Shown here one piece after another: positions 21,728-34,689 of a stretch of 64,000 nucleotides of DNA. The stretch spans positions 9,463,310 through 9,527,309 of the forward strand of contig NC_037253.1 in assembly GCF_000002425.4 (NCBI RefSeq). Reading direction: 5' to 3'. The DNA comes from Physcomitrium patens. Its lineage: Eukaryota > Streptophyta > Bryopsida > Funariales > Funariaceae. The position numbers and the translations under genes are program-made. Within the stretch, counting starts at the first letter, position 1; the number at the start of each line of letters is the position of its first letter. Below the pieces are notes generated by a model. It made no database searches, was not told where the DNA came from, and saw nothing but the letters and a program-made list of their open reading frames with translations.

Positions 21728-24700
21728 TTAAAGCTTCTCCCCACATGTTACTGTTGCAAGATTCAAGCCCTGAGGGCTTGTTGAATGCGCTTGCGTTGTC
21801 CACTGGAGCTGAAACTCGCTACCGACGGGTACACTCAGTCCTGAGATGGTGGTGGAAGCTGCAGCGGAATCAAAAGATGAGGAAATTGATGATGAAACTT
21901 GGACGCTGTTGATGGTGAGAGAAGTTGCAGCACTGTTGGCTCCAAGGATGATGATTGTCTGTACTGTGAGTCCTTTTTGGATGGCGTAGTCTCCGCTCAC
22001 GACCTTCGACGACAGAACACCTCGCTGCACCGATTGCTGGGCGAAGAATCTCACGAAAGTAGACCTGCCCTTGCGAATCACCATCTCGATGTCGTCACCG
22101 TTGTCCAGGAAGAGCTTACCTGTGGCGAAGCCGGAGGACTTCGACGCTGGGAATGCTACCACAAGTGTGAAGGGCGTCGTCATCGCCTCGGCCGATGTTA
22201 ATGCGCTCTCTTGCATCGGCAATATGGTTCCCTCGTGGACATGAACGTTGATAGAGTCCGAAGGAGCGGCGAGTTCGAAATGCTCCCCCTTGCTTTCCAC
22301 TTTGGAAGCGTAATCGAAGAGGTTGTACCATGTGCCCATAGGGAAGTAGCCATTCACGGTCGTCGCCTCGGGGAGCACGACTGGGGTTACCAGGACGCCG
22401 CTTCCGAGCAGGAACTGGGTGCTGATCTTCAAGGTGTTGATGTCCTCGGGGAAAGCAAAGAACAGAGGCCTGGCGATGGGAGCGCCTTTGTTGTGCGCCT
22501 CAAACATAAGGCTGTAGAAGTAGGGGAGGAGGCGATACCGCATGCTAAGTGCTGCCCTGGAGGACGAGGCGACCTGGTCCCAGACGTAGGGTTCTTGTGG
22601 AATAGCACCGAAGATGTTATGGTTCCGAGAGAAAGGGTAGAAGGCTCCGAGCTGCATCCATCTGTTGCAAAGCTCCATGTTGGAGTCGCCGGCGAAGCCA
22701 CAGATGTCTGCCCCTATCATTGGAACCCCTACCATTCCCGAGTTCAAGATGGTAGCGATTGAGTACTCCAGGTCCTTGAACGTCGCAGCGTTGTCGCCGG
22801 TCCAGTGAGCGGTCTGTGCTCCAGAACCTACGAAGGTTGACCTGCACATTGCAAAGTACCAATGATTGTAAACTCTTGCACAACACACGCAATAATTCGA
22901 GAAAGTAGATGATTGGGAGCAGAAAAAATCGTTTCCAAGCATGAGAACACGGCAGGTCGCGTACCTTGCAAGAATGAAGGGACGCTTCTTGCGAGTGGCC
23001 TGGAGTGCCTTGTTGGTAGCAATGGACTCCGACAAGCCATAGAGGTTGTGCGCATTGTACTCCAAGGTGCCGTCAAAGTGCTTCACTCCCATCGCGACAG
23101 TCTTGTCACCGATATTCTTGTATGCGGTCGTGATCTTGTAAGGTGGGTTATCCCATTGCGTCGATGACTCCTTGCATTCCAAATAGCACTCATTGAGGTT
23201 CGGGTAAACCACGCCGTTGAACTTGCACTGCGTGCCACTGCAGAAATTTGAGACCTCGTTCATGTCGATCCAGAGTCCGTCGAAGGGGATTTTTTTGTGA
23301 AACTCGGATATCTCATTAGCCCACCATGCACTTCCCTTGGGATTGAAAAAATCGGGGAAGTACACAGGCCCGGGCCACACTTGGGCGAGGTAGTTCTCGT
23401 TCTGCTCATCCTTCAGGAAGATGTCTTCCGCAAGGCCGCGCTTGAGAGTGGTGTAATTCTCATAAGCTATACTAATTCCTGAAATTCAAACGCATGCGCA
23501 TCAGAATCACAAGAAACAGAACTCGTACAAAACTGGAAGATCAACATAGCTAGGCATGTCACATAAAATACAAACCTAATTTTGGTCAGGGAAATCTACT
23601 TACCAGGATCAAGAATCAGAACGTAGTGTTGTCCATTGGCGTGGAGCTCCTCGACAAAATCCTTAAGCTGCTCCTCGGGATAGTTGACAGGATCGGCGGT
23701 GAAATCCAAGTAGTTCTGCATGTAATCGATGTCGTTCCAGATTGTGTCCAGGGGGATACTGGCCCTCTTAAAGTTCTCCACCACGTACTTGAGTTCATCC
23801 ACATTCTTGTATCCCCACCTGCACTGGTGGAAACCTGTAGAATTCAACGCAAAAATCGATCAACAGCGAGTACATTTATCTTTGCAGCTTCACGAAACAA
23901 TCTATCCAAAAACAAAGAAATGGAGGAGAAAATTTGAAACTAAGACGTGGGCTTACCGAAAGACCAATACGGCATCGGCGCAGGCCGGCCCACGAGCTCC
24001 GTGTACTGGTCTACCACGTCGAGCGGGGTGGGTCCTACGAAGAAGTAGAAGTCGAATGTGCCGCCAATCACACGATACGTCAGAAAATTGCCACCGTAGT
24101 GAATGTCCATGGCATTGCTATTCAGCAACAGGACGCCGTGTGTCAATCCTCCAGCACGCACGTCAATGTAGTAAGGGTAGGCTCCATACAAGTCCACATT
24201 CGCGTTCATGGCGCCGATGTCAGTGGCCCACAGCGAGTACGTTTTGCCCTTCACAAGGGGAAGCCCGTCTGGCCTCGTGCTTTCGCCAAGTCCAAACAGC
24301 GTAGCGGAGCTCGGGATGTGGGTGGAAATCTCCAGATACTGATCTTTGAAGACCATGGAATTGAATGAGGGGGACTCCACACCTTCGAGAGACGTCTTGA
24401 CGCTGGGAGTGGAGTTGAAAAGCACCTCATCATTAGAGATACGCGTGACGGCGAATCCGAACGGCTTGGTGGTGTAGGTAAGCTTGATGAGCTGCTCTTG
24501 AGGTAAGGCGAATCGGCTGCCCTTCCTCAGAGAAGGATCGTTGCGTGGGACGAGGGAGAGCGGTACTTCCCAACGCGAGTTGCTCTTGTCCGAGATTTGC
24601 ACGTGAAGTCGAAACTGGCCCTCTACTCTGCACTCACGAAGATAGGGGATTTTTGCACATTAGTAGAAATTCAAGTGAGGAGTGGGGAGAACAGTGGACT

Positions 24701-25568
24701 GGTATGTTACTAAGAAGGCACTAATTCCACCGAGACTTCATCGCTGATTCGCAAGAGCAGACTCGAGCTCATGAATTCAACGCCCGTCTTCCAAGTGGAA
24801 TTTGATACCATTTCGTGAATGAGATTATGGAGTAATGTGAAGAGATTTGGGTGCAGGAGGACTCTTCATAAGGCAACCCAAAAGATAAGTAGAGTGGATT
24901 CTTGATCTAAGAGCGAAGATAGACAAAAATGTCAGGAAGTAAAAACGTATAGCTGTCTCCTATTTTCCTACCTCCAAAAGAATTCCCAACTTTTCAATCA
25001 CGCGATTCAACCTCAAAATATACAACAAAAGATGAATACATGATATGTGTTGCAGCTTCTTAAATTCAACAAATATCCTCAGAACTTCTCAGCAGGAGGC
25101 TTTCTTACACATGCCTGTACGTGAAAGGAGCAGAATGGAGCTTATGGAAAACATGTTTTTGCAAACAACCAAATCAAGAGCACTTGTCACAAGAGATTTA
25201 TGAGAAGTCTAGTTTCGCAAAAGTATTCGTTCAGCGACGGAGCCCTAGAACGGGCTCACAAGCAATGACAAACAACTCTCATGCAACACGCACCTGACAC
25301 TCATGCGGAGCTCGCTGATGTCGGGTCCGTAAAGTTGTGTCTGTTCAATTACCTCCAGATCGGCTACAAATCCCCGTCCATCGGGGTAGTCGTAGATGTC
25401 TATCACACGTTGGCCTTCGCCCAACGATTGCTCAAATTTGCTCTCACGGGACACACTTCTGACGCTCTCCAAGCGCTGGGCTTTGCCGGCGTGAACCTCG
25501 ACACCCATGAAGCGTGTCAACACCAACATGAAAGCCACGGCCCAGACTGCAACCTTGGAAAACTTCAT
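21728..25568 (-). CDS. Secreted GH31 alpha-glucosidase / alpha-xylosidase (5 exons, 934 aa)
   Basis: Glycoside hydrolase family 31, cleaving alpha-glucosidic or alpha-xylosidic bonds, probably in the wall or apoplast. Exons (5' to 3'): 25294-25568, 23957-24627, 23604-23834, 22965-23478, 21728-22841; 2805 nt, all GT/AG and in phase. Residues 1-28 form a signal peptide (hydrophobic VAVWAVAFMLVL). A galactose-mutarotase-like N-domain precedes the barrel. Barrel landmarks: PYWSFGFHQCRWGY at the exon 2/3 junction, nucleophile Asp ~464 in GLWIDMNEVSNF, acid/base Asp ~580 in HWTGDNAA, and RYRLLPYFYSLMFEAH. A C-terminal beta domain follows. Length and the Cys after NEVSNF fit plant enzymes such as alpha-xylosidase XYL1 and acid alpha-glucosidase; the motifs alone do not separate these activities. 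Intron 4 (22842-22964) is 123 nt with no in-frame stop, so its retention would insert 41 residues just before the acid/base motif. Confidence 0.94.
22842..22964 (-). other. Frame-preserving stopless intron 4 of the GH31 gene
   Basis: GT donor after GCAAG at 22965-22969 and CAG acceptor before 22841 on the minus strand. The length is 123 nt (41 codons) and no stop lies in frame. The normal GH31 reading RPFILAR followed by STFVGSG is restored by splicing, so this is an intron and not coding sequence, despite the open frame. Confidence 0.85.
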
Positions 25569-26760
25569 GGCGAATCTCTCCCTTCACCACCACTACCAGA
25601 CCAAAAACGATCTCCAGAGAAAAGAGGGCAGGTTGCGCTGGAGATTATTCAACACAACTACCACTCGCTGACATAATCAGACAATCAATCTCGGCACATA
25701 CACTAGATCAGAAAAAAAATTACAAAAAAAAATCTTCAGACACAAATCTAACGATCAAGAGCTTGACTAAGCACGCTACTCATATTAGCCTGAAACACAG
25801 ACTTAAACATGCCTGCACTCCTCAAAAGCTCACTCCACCTACAGAGGAATTCAGGCATCACAACTAGATTACAGTCACAGACTCAAAGCTTTCCGAGCGC
25901 TAGTGAATATATATACCCTTCACAACTGCACCTAATTTCATACAAATCCAGAACCTCGTTGGCGGAAGCTAGCAGAGCGGACTGAAGACGGATCGAATTT
26001 TGTCACTTACGACACTCCACAGTGAACTCGATGTCGTCGGAAACGCCAGGTGAAAGAGGGGAAAAAGATTCGCGTCTGGATAGTGAATATAATTACTACC
26101 TGTGATGTCGCGAGGATGATGAATGCAAAAAATGTGGAGGTTGTGTCAAAAAGTAGGTCCAGTGGTCCGAGAACTAGAATCCAGCGGAATTGACTTCGGT
26201 GCGGCGAGTGGGAAGCTACGTGTCGTCTCTAAGACATCACCGCATCATCGACCTCCTTCCCGCTGCGGAAACTGGATGAGGACCCGGCTTGCCCCAATGG
26301 TTCAGATCGAGGCAAAGTTTGCACAATCTCGCTTAACTGTTCGTAATTTCTCCGCTAGTTTCGATCGTATGGTCGGCCGAGCAGCGTCAGTTGTGACGCG
26401 CGATGCGGAGAACGGGAGTTGACATCGATCATGCCCTACGCAAGCCTGATCACGATGAGCGACAGTAGCTCATTATTCATTTGTTCGACAGGTGGATTGT
26501 GTTGTGGACCCCATCGCAAATTTGTTTGGATAATGCCCTGCAGATCGTTCCGGCCTGCTCACCGTACCAACTGAGAAACAGACTGAATCGTGGCTTCAGG
26601 CTGGGTGCCATCATTCGGAGCCTGCTTGGCACAGACCCTGCTCGTCTCCGAACCTCGCAGTCCAGGTCGCAATGTGCCCAGCGAGCTCGCGTCGTGGATG
26701 CGATGTGCAGATTAAACTCGGCCTCCCAAGCGTAGAATCCCTCTCTTCCATCGCATCATA
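25569..26760 (-). other. 5' leader and upstream region of the GH31 gene
   Basis: Intermediate to high GC content. Two plus-strand ORFs (26123-26422 and 26481-26735) have no recognisable domain and are probably chance ORFs in GC-rich promoter DNA. Confidence 0.35.
25901..25918 (-). promoter_or_regulatory. Candidate TATA box of the GH31 gene
   Basis: The minus strand reads GGGTATATATATTCAC here, about 335 bp upstream of the start codon, in otherwise GC-neutral DNA. Position and sequence suit a TATA box with a leader of roughly 300 nt; this is unproven. Confidence 0.35.
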
Positions 26761-28193
26761 TTTCCCCGTGCAATCAACACAGTTATGTCAATAGAGTTTA
26801 GGGTTTCTGTAGAGAAGCGTAATTGAGACTTTATTCAAGTATTTTATAAAATTCTCCCAATGTTCATAGATGTGTTTTATTTTTAATTTCATAAATCTAT
26901 CATTTAAGATTGATTGATTGCAAATTCTGGGAGTTATCACTATTCACACTATGTAGAAAGAATGTATATTCGATTTCTTCTTCCTCTTCTTCTTCTTTTA
27001 ATTTTTTGTTTTATTTTATTACATTTGAATTAATATTCTTAGGTATAAAGCCAACTAAGTAAAGCTTCTCAATTTCAAGCAATCACAAGCTTTGAAAATT
27101 GTGGCCTTCTGCTTTGAGTTTTAAGCGAAATTTTGTTTTAAATGTTAAATTTTTTCTTATTTCTTTTTTTGTTTTGTTTATGAATAATTTAAGTTGGTGA
27201 AAAATGATGGTATAAAGTAGACAATGTACATATTTTTCTTTAAAATTTATAAAGTTGTCGAATAATGTATTGACAAATTTTAATATTTTTTAATATTCTT
27301 AAACAAATTTTCTGAGAAGAAGTTTTTTTGTTGAAGAAATTTTATTGTGAAAAATGAAACTAGAAGTTTTACATTATTATTGCATGCCATAAATTTGAAA
27401 TGATTAGATTTGAATTAACAATAAGAAAAACAATTTAAAATTTTATTCAAAAAAATAAATCAAAAAAGAATAGTAAAGCCATCTAATTTTAAAGTCATAT
27501 TTTGTAACAAATATTAAAATTTTACATAACAAAATCAAAACTTTAACATGCAATAATAAGAACCACGATAAAAAATAAAAATAAATCATAATTATTTTAT
27601 CAAAGATAAAATTTTCAAATAAATACTAAATCATTATATGTGTTTTTAACTAAATTTATTTAATAAATTTGAGAAATAATTTTTGTACATATTTAATTAA
27701 CTTAATTTGTAAATGACATAATTCTTTAGGAATGCACATAAAATTTAATTGACTCAAGGTTTATTTAAAATAAGGATGTAAATTTCATATTCTTACCAAC
27801 TAATTAATTTTTATTTAATTAGATTAACCATGCATCTGAATAGATAATATAATTACTATCAATTTGAACTAATCCATGGTTAGTTTGTAATACTTGTATT
27901 TAGAGTTTCAAAACCATTAAAAGATTAAAGTATAAATGGCAATGTTGTAATATAAAAAATAGAAGAAGCTTAACATTTCTCTTGATTAATTATTAATGTA
28001 TGAAATTTTATAATATTTTTTTAAATACTAATTATTTTAGTATAGAAATTTCTTAATAATAATAAATACAATAATAATTTAAAAACTATATTAATATAAT
28101 TAATTAAAACTAATAGAATTTATTTAATAAAATATAACTTTAAAATTAATTTAGAATAAAAATAAAAATAGAATTGGAAAATAAACAAACAAA

Positions 28194-28222
28194 CAATAAT
28201 AATAATAATAATAATAATAATA
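28194..28222. repeat. (AAT)n microsatellite
   Basis: Nine to ten uninterrupted AAT triplets preceded by CAAA-type repeats. Confidence 0.9.
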
Positions 28223-29300
28223 AGTAAATATATAAAAAAAATATAAGAAATTTATATACACAATAATGCATTAAATGCATTATTTTGTACTTTTACGTGA
28301 TTTTGATAATTAGATCAAACAAAAATAAATCTATAAAAGAAATAATAAAAGACTTAAGCTACAAGCACACTTCAAGTTGTTCCATGCACATCCAAGAACA
28401 TATAGGCCTTTGATTGGTTAGTTTGCTCAATCGACCAACAATTGCAAGGGGTCAAGAAGCAAGTTTAGAACTTTCACAAAGACTAGAAATGAGAGCTAGG
28501 AATGAAGAGGGGTACATCGATTGAAAAGAGCACCAGGATTAGGACTTGTATTAAGACAAGAAAGAGGGGAAGGAAGTTAGGAACTTGCACCAAGATTAAA
28601 AAGAAGAGGTCTCAAAGCTACCAATTAGAGGCCTTGGGTGTGCATATAGTAATTTGGAGTTTGCATATAGTCATTTAGGATATGCATGTAGCCTAAGCCA
28701 TAATAAAAATTTATATCAATGTTATGCAAAATCAAATAAAAAGATAGATAATATTATACTCTGAGCACATAAGGATAAAATACCACCTAAATATTATACA
28801 CATATACAATTTTTATTCATTTATACATATGTATACATATTACTATATATACATATATAAATGAAAGAAGTGGTGGTCTAAGCAATATATGTGAAGCACT
28901 ATTAGATAACAAGCAAGTTTTTGTAATTATATTTTATGTCTAGTTGTGTTTGCAATATTGTTAATTTTGTCTTAAATTTTTTGCCTTATTTTTAAGTTGT
29001 TTGTTTATTTTCACATTAATACAAATCATATACGCTTGTAACATTTTTCCAATACTTATTGATAATCAAAGTATAGATTTTTATTGTAACTAATATTGAA
29101 ATTTGAACTTGTTTAAAAATAATACCAAAATAATAACAAATATGAATACTAATATCAATAGTAAAGAATTAAATATTATTTAAAGTTAAGAATAGTCTTT
29201 AAATATTGAGATTTCTTTTTTCTTATCCAAAAATAAGCTAATAAATTAAATTTTACAAAAAAAATTGAAAATAAATTTAAAATCTAAAATCTATAAATTT

Positions 29301-29302
<2 letters not shown>

Positions 29303-29337
<35 letters not shown>
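29303..29337. repeat. (TA)n microsatellite followed by CATA repeats
   Basis: About 17 TA units, followed shortly by CATA/CACA-type repeats up to about 29,380. Confidence 0.9.
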
Positions 29338-29340
<3 letters not shown>

Positions 29341-31000
29341 CACACATACATACATTCATACATACATACACATGCATGCATTGGTTGTGAAGGCTTTAAA
29401 GTAATGCAAAGTTTATCTTGTTTAGTTAGTTTAGTTTATTTGTTTCGTTAAACAATTTGTTCTTAAAACATATCTGTGAAAATAAAAAACTAAAATAAAA
29501 AATTAAATTATCAAAACAGGAATTGTTTAATTTAGTTGAAAAGCCCATAATGATCCATTGAATCTATACAATGTGTTCATGATAATTATTAATCAATAAC
29601 TGAACAAATAAAACTAGCACTGAATATGTGTTCATCACTATTATTCGTCTATTTTCATGCTTAAATTATCCAATAATTTTAAGTTTATCACCTAAAAATG
29701 TTTTATTCTTAAATACCTCATTTAAATAATATACTGCTTGCATTAACAATATCGCCCCCATTTAGCATACTAAAAAAGCATGTATATATAGATATAAAGT
29801 AATGAAAATGTATGTATTTTTTTTTATCGGAAATGTAATTTTTTTATAAATTAAACATATTTTCACCTTTCTAATGAAAAAAATTAAATAAAAAAATGAT
29901 TATAATAATTGTGATAGATGTAACAGATATTGATATGTAACAGATATCAAGTAATTTGGAACCAGGCTTGCTATTATTCCAAATCTGCTTTCACTTGGGA
30001 TTTAATAATGCTTTATTAAACCACCTTTTTTTTCATTGCTTCAACTCGATTTTCTCTAGAAATCCTGTTCGTATATTTCTTCTCAACTAATGTCCCCTAT
30101 TTAGACAAATTGAAAAACGGTTCGATATCTCCGTTGTGCTTGTGAACCTGAGGATGTCATTCATCCTTCACGACCACATTCATCGATGACCAGGTCGGAC
30201 GAAAAGAGATGAGTGTTTTCCGTTTTCCTCTCATCCTTGACAGTGAAAGGAAAAGGATGAAAACGGGTCCTAATTCCACTGCTAATGAGCTTAGCAGAAG
30301 TAGTAATTCTGCAGATGAAGTAAAAGGTAGCATCCGCACACGCTGTCCATGTAGAAACGAACGTGAAAAATCAGAAATAAAACTCATGACTTGGAAGAGG
30401 GTGATTGGGTCGGTGAGAGATAAGAAACAGTTGTTGGAAAAGATACCCGATAAATGTGGTGAAACATTATTAAATGTGCCACATCAGCAAGGTCATTCCA
30501 CCAATCGCCACCACATTTGTCCACATGGCAGCTCATTTACTGTAGCGACCAATGGATACCCAACAGATAAGAATTGGGTCTCATAGGGACACTGGACTCG
30601 TTCATTGCCTCGTCCCTCATTCGTCCCCCCCTCAGCCTCTCCCAACACACACCCATTCTCCGAAATGAGCACTCTATAAATATCATTATGTCTGTGCTTA
30701 TGTTGTATGGTTCGTCGAAACGAAGAAGGACTAAGCAGCTGACAGATTCAGCAGACTGTGTACACTTGTCATTTTCATGCATGGTAGTGTTTCATTATTA
30801 TTGACCGAACCAATGCTGGGCTTCCATGTAAAGAAAGTCACAGTCATTTCCTGTGTATACATTTCCTTTCTATCCATTCATTCAAAAAGCTGTATTGTTT
30901 GTATGTAGGGGCATCGCTTTGGAATACTCAGCATCTAATGTTTACAGGATATAGTGTAGCTTTGTCCCTCTTCACGTAAGGGGTTCCAGTCCAGGGGCCA

Positions 31001-31037
31001 GGCCGGGTCGGGCTGGGTTGGGCCGGGTCGAGCTGGG
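31001..31037 (+). other. G-quadruplex-forming motif
   Basis: Five runs of three G separated by two-base loops (TC, CT, TT, CC) at 31005-31027, with further G-runs downstream. It meets the usual G3N1-7 quadruplex definition on the plus strand. Confidence 0.85.
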
Positions 31038-32644
31038 CTCCTCACAGGGGCCCGTTCACAATACCGATGGGGATGGATTATTTCTGCGTTCCCACTTGTA
31101 GCGATATGGACAATTTTAATTAGGGTTGTTGGTTTCCTGGCTCTCCATGCACTTTTGCTGCGTTGGAAACCCCAAGCAAGGTCGCTGCGATCCGAGCTAG
31201 TTAGCTCACTTTTGGAAGGCACGCGAGGTCTATTTCACGAGGCGAAACCAGGATTAACGTGTCGCTGTGATCTGATTCGAAGGGTTTGGACCACCAGTGT
31301 GGCAGCGTGAAGAGGTGAAAAACGCCAGCGTGGTGGAAAGCCAGATCCCAGATGCTTATCCACACGGCCAATACAGTTGGAAGCCCGGTGCCGGAGGGTA
31401 TGTTGCACCGGCCTCGGTTCCAAAATTGAAGGGGCTGCCAACTGATCCGATTAAGTTCCACTTTTGTCTGGTCACGCATCTCCCGCGGCGTCCACTCACG
31501 GACCTCCGAGTGCGCCTTGGTTGCATCATCCCTGCGGCGCGAAGATCCACCTTCGGTCGTAACTTGTTTTTTCCCTTGGTTTCTTACTACATTACAGTGG
31601 ATTTGTCTCTGGTAAGTTCTGGAACCTATTCCGTGATGACAAACCTATTCAAGAAAAAAATCTATTACTTAGAGCCGGGTCAAATATAATCTCGACGAGT
31701 CGCAAGTGCTGGGCTCCGTCCTACACTAGCGCCACATTTGTTTATGTGATTGAAAAGTGCGGCACAGATTTCTTTTCGAAATCTCCTGAATTTATCCTCA
31801 AGGTGAATGTGGTTTGCATGACTTGGCCACGACCTTGTCCTGGCCCACGGAATCCTACTGCTTCTCTGGATGAGCACAAAGTTTCGGGATCCCACCTTTA
31901 CCCTCATCTGTTCAGAGGAAACAACTGCACATGTAGGTGAAAATGCAACCTCCAGCAGGGGAGAGTAACTGATTTCAGCTGAATCAAGTAAATTTTGTCC
32001 TTTAATTTTAAATAGGAAATTTTGTTCGACGCGTGCCGTATCATAAGTGGTGGCTCTGAGTTTATGTAAACTGTATGTGACTTCCTATTAACCGTCTGCT
32101 TCAGCTGCAGTCACATCTTGTTGCAGATTCAAGCGACCTTACCAAACAGTTGCTACTCTAATCCAGCTGATGGACGAGAGCGTATCTGCACAATAGTATT
32201 AAGAAACATAACGGAATGTGATGTGAGGGATCGATTAATGAAAACAAACCACACAGTGGATTGAATTTTGTCTCAAGTCACTGTATATGTCCTTTTGATA
32301 AAGCTGCTGTGTATTTAAACAAGAGCCAGGGGCATCGTTGTCAGTCCAACAGGACGGCCCTTGGACAGCATTTAGCCAGAGAGAAGTGTGGAACATCAAC
32401 TGCTTTTTGTTTCCTTCTTATCTGCAGAGCTCCCTGGACTCAGAATTGAGCTGTTTTTTAGGCACGCTAAATCTCATAGAAACTTTGTTGAACGAGCTTT
32501 GTGCTGAAGGTGCTCCTTCTACTGCGCGGGGCCAGTCAAAACAGCTCTGCTGCTGTTCTGTGTGAATTGGCTTTCTAACATTGGCTTTCAGGTATTTCAT
32601 TTGGTTGTCACTTAGCCTCACACCTGGTTCATTTTGACAGATCC

Positions 32645-32956
32645 TTGCGGTGTGGTTGGGCATGTGATGAAGATGATGGTCGCAGGAAGGAATACGACAG
32701 CGTGTTGAAGGAACTCAGGGACGGCGTCTTCGATTTTCGAGAGCAAAGTCGAACTGAAGCTTTCATTTGTCAAACTCTAGATTGGATGCGGAAAACAGTT
32801 TATTGGAAGGGTGCTGGAAGATTGCATGCGTTTCAAAATCACATAGAGGATGTTGGAAATTGGACAGTTATTCACCAGGATTGCCCTTTACGAGAGGATT
32901 GCTTGATATTGTCACTCCGCTACGGATCATTGCAGAAAAATATTACAAATGGATAG
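32645..32956 (+). CDS. Hypothetical ORF, up to 103 aa (possible exon)
   Basis: An open frame with mixed charged and aromatic residues (for example DFREQSRTEAFICQTLDWMR) in the higher-GC region left of element A. No start context, splice sites or domain could be confirmed. It may be an exon of a gene disrupted by the element A insertion 400 bp downstream, or a chance ORF. Confidence 0.2.
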   Translation: MRCGWACDEDDGRRKEYDSVLKELRDGVFDFREQSRTEAFICQTLDWMRKTVYWKGAGRLHAFQNHIEDVGNWTVIHQDCPLREDCLILSLRYGSLQKNITNG

Positions 32957-33341
32957 GCTGGTATTCTAGCAAATCATATGAGAAATTCGAGTCCGTTCCT
33001 TTGCTCAGCCGTTCGCATAGCTTGTGAGGTTCAGATTTGTCGGAAGGACAACTCTGACGTGACATTGAATGATCTTGTTCCGCTTAGCCTTGGGGTGCAC
33101 TGCTCCAATATCGCTCTCTTCTACCATACTTTGTAGAGCCCTTTCCAACTGCAAAGCTGATACTTCGGTGTCCCCTTAACCCCCATTCAAGTCGAGGATA
33201 TTCTGGCTACTAAGTAGAGGTTTGAAAACCATCAATGTTTGGTGAGTGACGATGAGTATGGTGGACTTGCAAACCAGGGCAGAAGGTCTGATCTCCTGTA
33301 TAGCACCCTTTGGACTTCAGTAACCTTTGTGTATCATTCAG

Positions 33342-33502
33342 TATTGGGAGAAATATTCAGTATAGTATACTAGTTTCCAGTATAGAATACTATCTATTTA
33401 ATTGTTACCTTACACCAAGAGTTGTGACTCTTGGTGTCACACTTGTACACATAATATATTGTGTGAGAATTGATTATATTAGTATATAAGATGTTTCCAA
33501 CA
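33342..33502 (+). repeat. Left LTR of element A (161 bp)
   Basis: Aligns end to end with 45943-46103 at equal length, with scattered differences that are mostly transitions. It contains a perfect 11-bp-stem hairpin at 33412-33437. Confidence 0.9.
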
Positions 33503-33514
33503 TGGTATCAGAGC
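33503..33514 (+). promoter_or_regulatory. Primer-binding site of element A (initiator tRNA-Met type)
   Basis: TGGTATCAGAGC immediately follows the left LTR, the classic plant Copia primer-binding site for reverse transcription. Confidence 0.92.
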
Positions 33515-33799
33515 AATAGAAATTTTTTATCCGTAGAAAGCTTTAAAAAATGCTTTACTTAGAAAAGAATTGCTGAAAATACAAACTAGATTGTAATGAC
33601 AATAATAATACAATCTATTGTAACATGAAAGAGTAATAAAGAACCTAAAGTTCTTCAAACCATGAGAAGCAATTCTAAACCTAAAAATAGAAATATACAA
33701 ACAATAAGTAAAGATAAAATTGAATTAATTAAGAATGAATTAATAAGTAATTTTAATTTAAATTCAAATTAAGAATATTGAAGATGACATAGAAAGTGG

Positions 33800-34640
33800 A
33801 CATCAATCATGTTCTAAAATTTAATGACTCATATTTTAATATATGAAAACATAGATTAAAACTAGTTTTCAAGGTTGAAAAGTTATGGTCCATAGTAAGT
33901 GTTGAAAAATGCTTAGTAGTCAAATCAACAGTAGCTGAAGTTGTAGTTGGAATCCTAGCTTTATCTATCATAGGAGTAGAGAGTATAAGCACATGGATAG
34001 ATAAGGATACCTTGTCTTTAACCATAATCAACAATTGCCTAAAAAACAACATTGTTTCACATATATAATGTTGCACATCAACAAATTCAGCATAACAAGA
34101 ATTAGTAAAAATATTTGAATCACATGATGCAGTAACTATGATGTATTTAAAAGAAAAATTATATACCTTAAAAATGAGAGAAGATAATAGTGTTATTAAA
34201 TACATGCATATCTTTAGAACACATATGAAACAATTGTTGGCACTAAGATCAACAATTCTAGATAATGAATCAATTCTTACCTTAATGAAAAGTTTGTCTT
34301 TAAATTATAGTTCTTTTATTAGCTCCTTGAGAAAGCAACTTGGGATCATATTAGCATCTTTGATAATAAATTTGATCTAGAAAGATACACTCATGAAAAA
34401 CACAAGTTTAAGATCTGATAATAATTCATCCTTACATGTAGGTAAGAAATTTTAGAATAACAATAAGAAAATTTATTTTAATAAGAATTTCAGAAAGAGT
34501 CCATAAAGAGAGAGTAGTACCTCCAAACCATATGAAAAGAGTAATTTTACTATTGACAAGAAGTGATTTTTTTGCAAGAAACTTGATCACTTGATCAAAG
34601 ATTACAGAACAAGAATAGCAACTAAAAATTAGAATAATAA
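33800..34640 (+). pseudogene. Element A gag relic
   Basis: A Copia gag-type block (UBN2 family) is readable at 34138-34380, with LKMREDNSVIKYMHIFRTHM, a Leu-rich middle and SLSLNYSSFISSLRKQL. A zinc knuckle follows near 34560-34610, but its first Cys codon is a stop and its last Cys is Tyr. Several frameshifts and stops make it non-functional. Confidence 0.7.
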
Positions 34641-34689
34641 TAAAAAATATTATTAAAAAATCAAATAAACTATATATGGTAATACTTAT

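Larger units (their letters stand above)
26761..30120. other. AT-rich intergenic region without recognisable genes
   Basis: About 3.4 kb of very AT-rich DNA with an (AAT)n array at 28194-28222 and a (TA)n array at 29303-29337. There are no transposon domains or ORFs of note. Confidence 0.6.
30121..33341. other. Higher-GC region with no confident gene
   Basis: This stretch is clearly less AT-rich than its surroundings and is probably original host DNA flanking element A. ORFs at 30209-30586 (+), 31297-31689 (+) and 31201-31479 (-) overlap on both strands and show no domain. It may hold a decayed gene, a non-coding transcript or promoter DNA. Confidence 0.4.

Noticed and set aside
21899..22762. 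Plus-strand ORFs of 100-183 codons
   Set aside because: They are shadows of GH31 exon 5, whose catalytic motifs fix the minus strand as coding.
23729..24368. Plus-strand ORFs of 144-191 codons
   Set aside because: They overlap GH31 exons 2 and 3 and cross an intron; they have no domain.
26123..26735. Two plus-strand ORFs upstream of the GH31 gene
   Set aside because: No domain, biased composition and a position in the probable promoter; taken as chance ORFs.
31201..31689. Overlapping ORFs on both strands
   Set aside because: Neither strand has a recognisable domain or splice pattern, and the strands cannot be told apart by coding signal.
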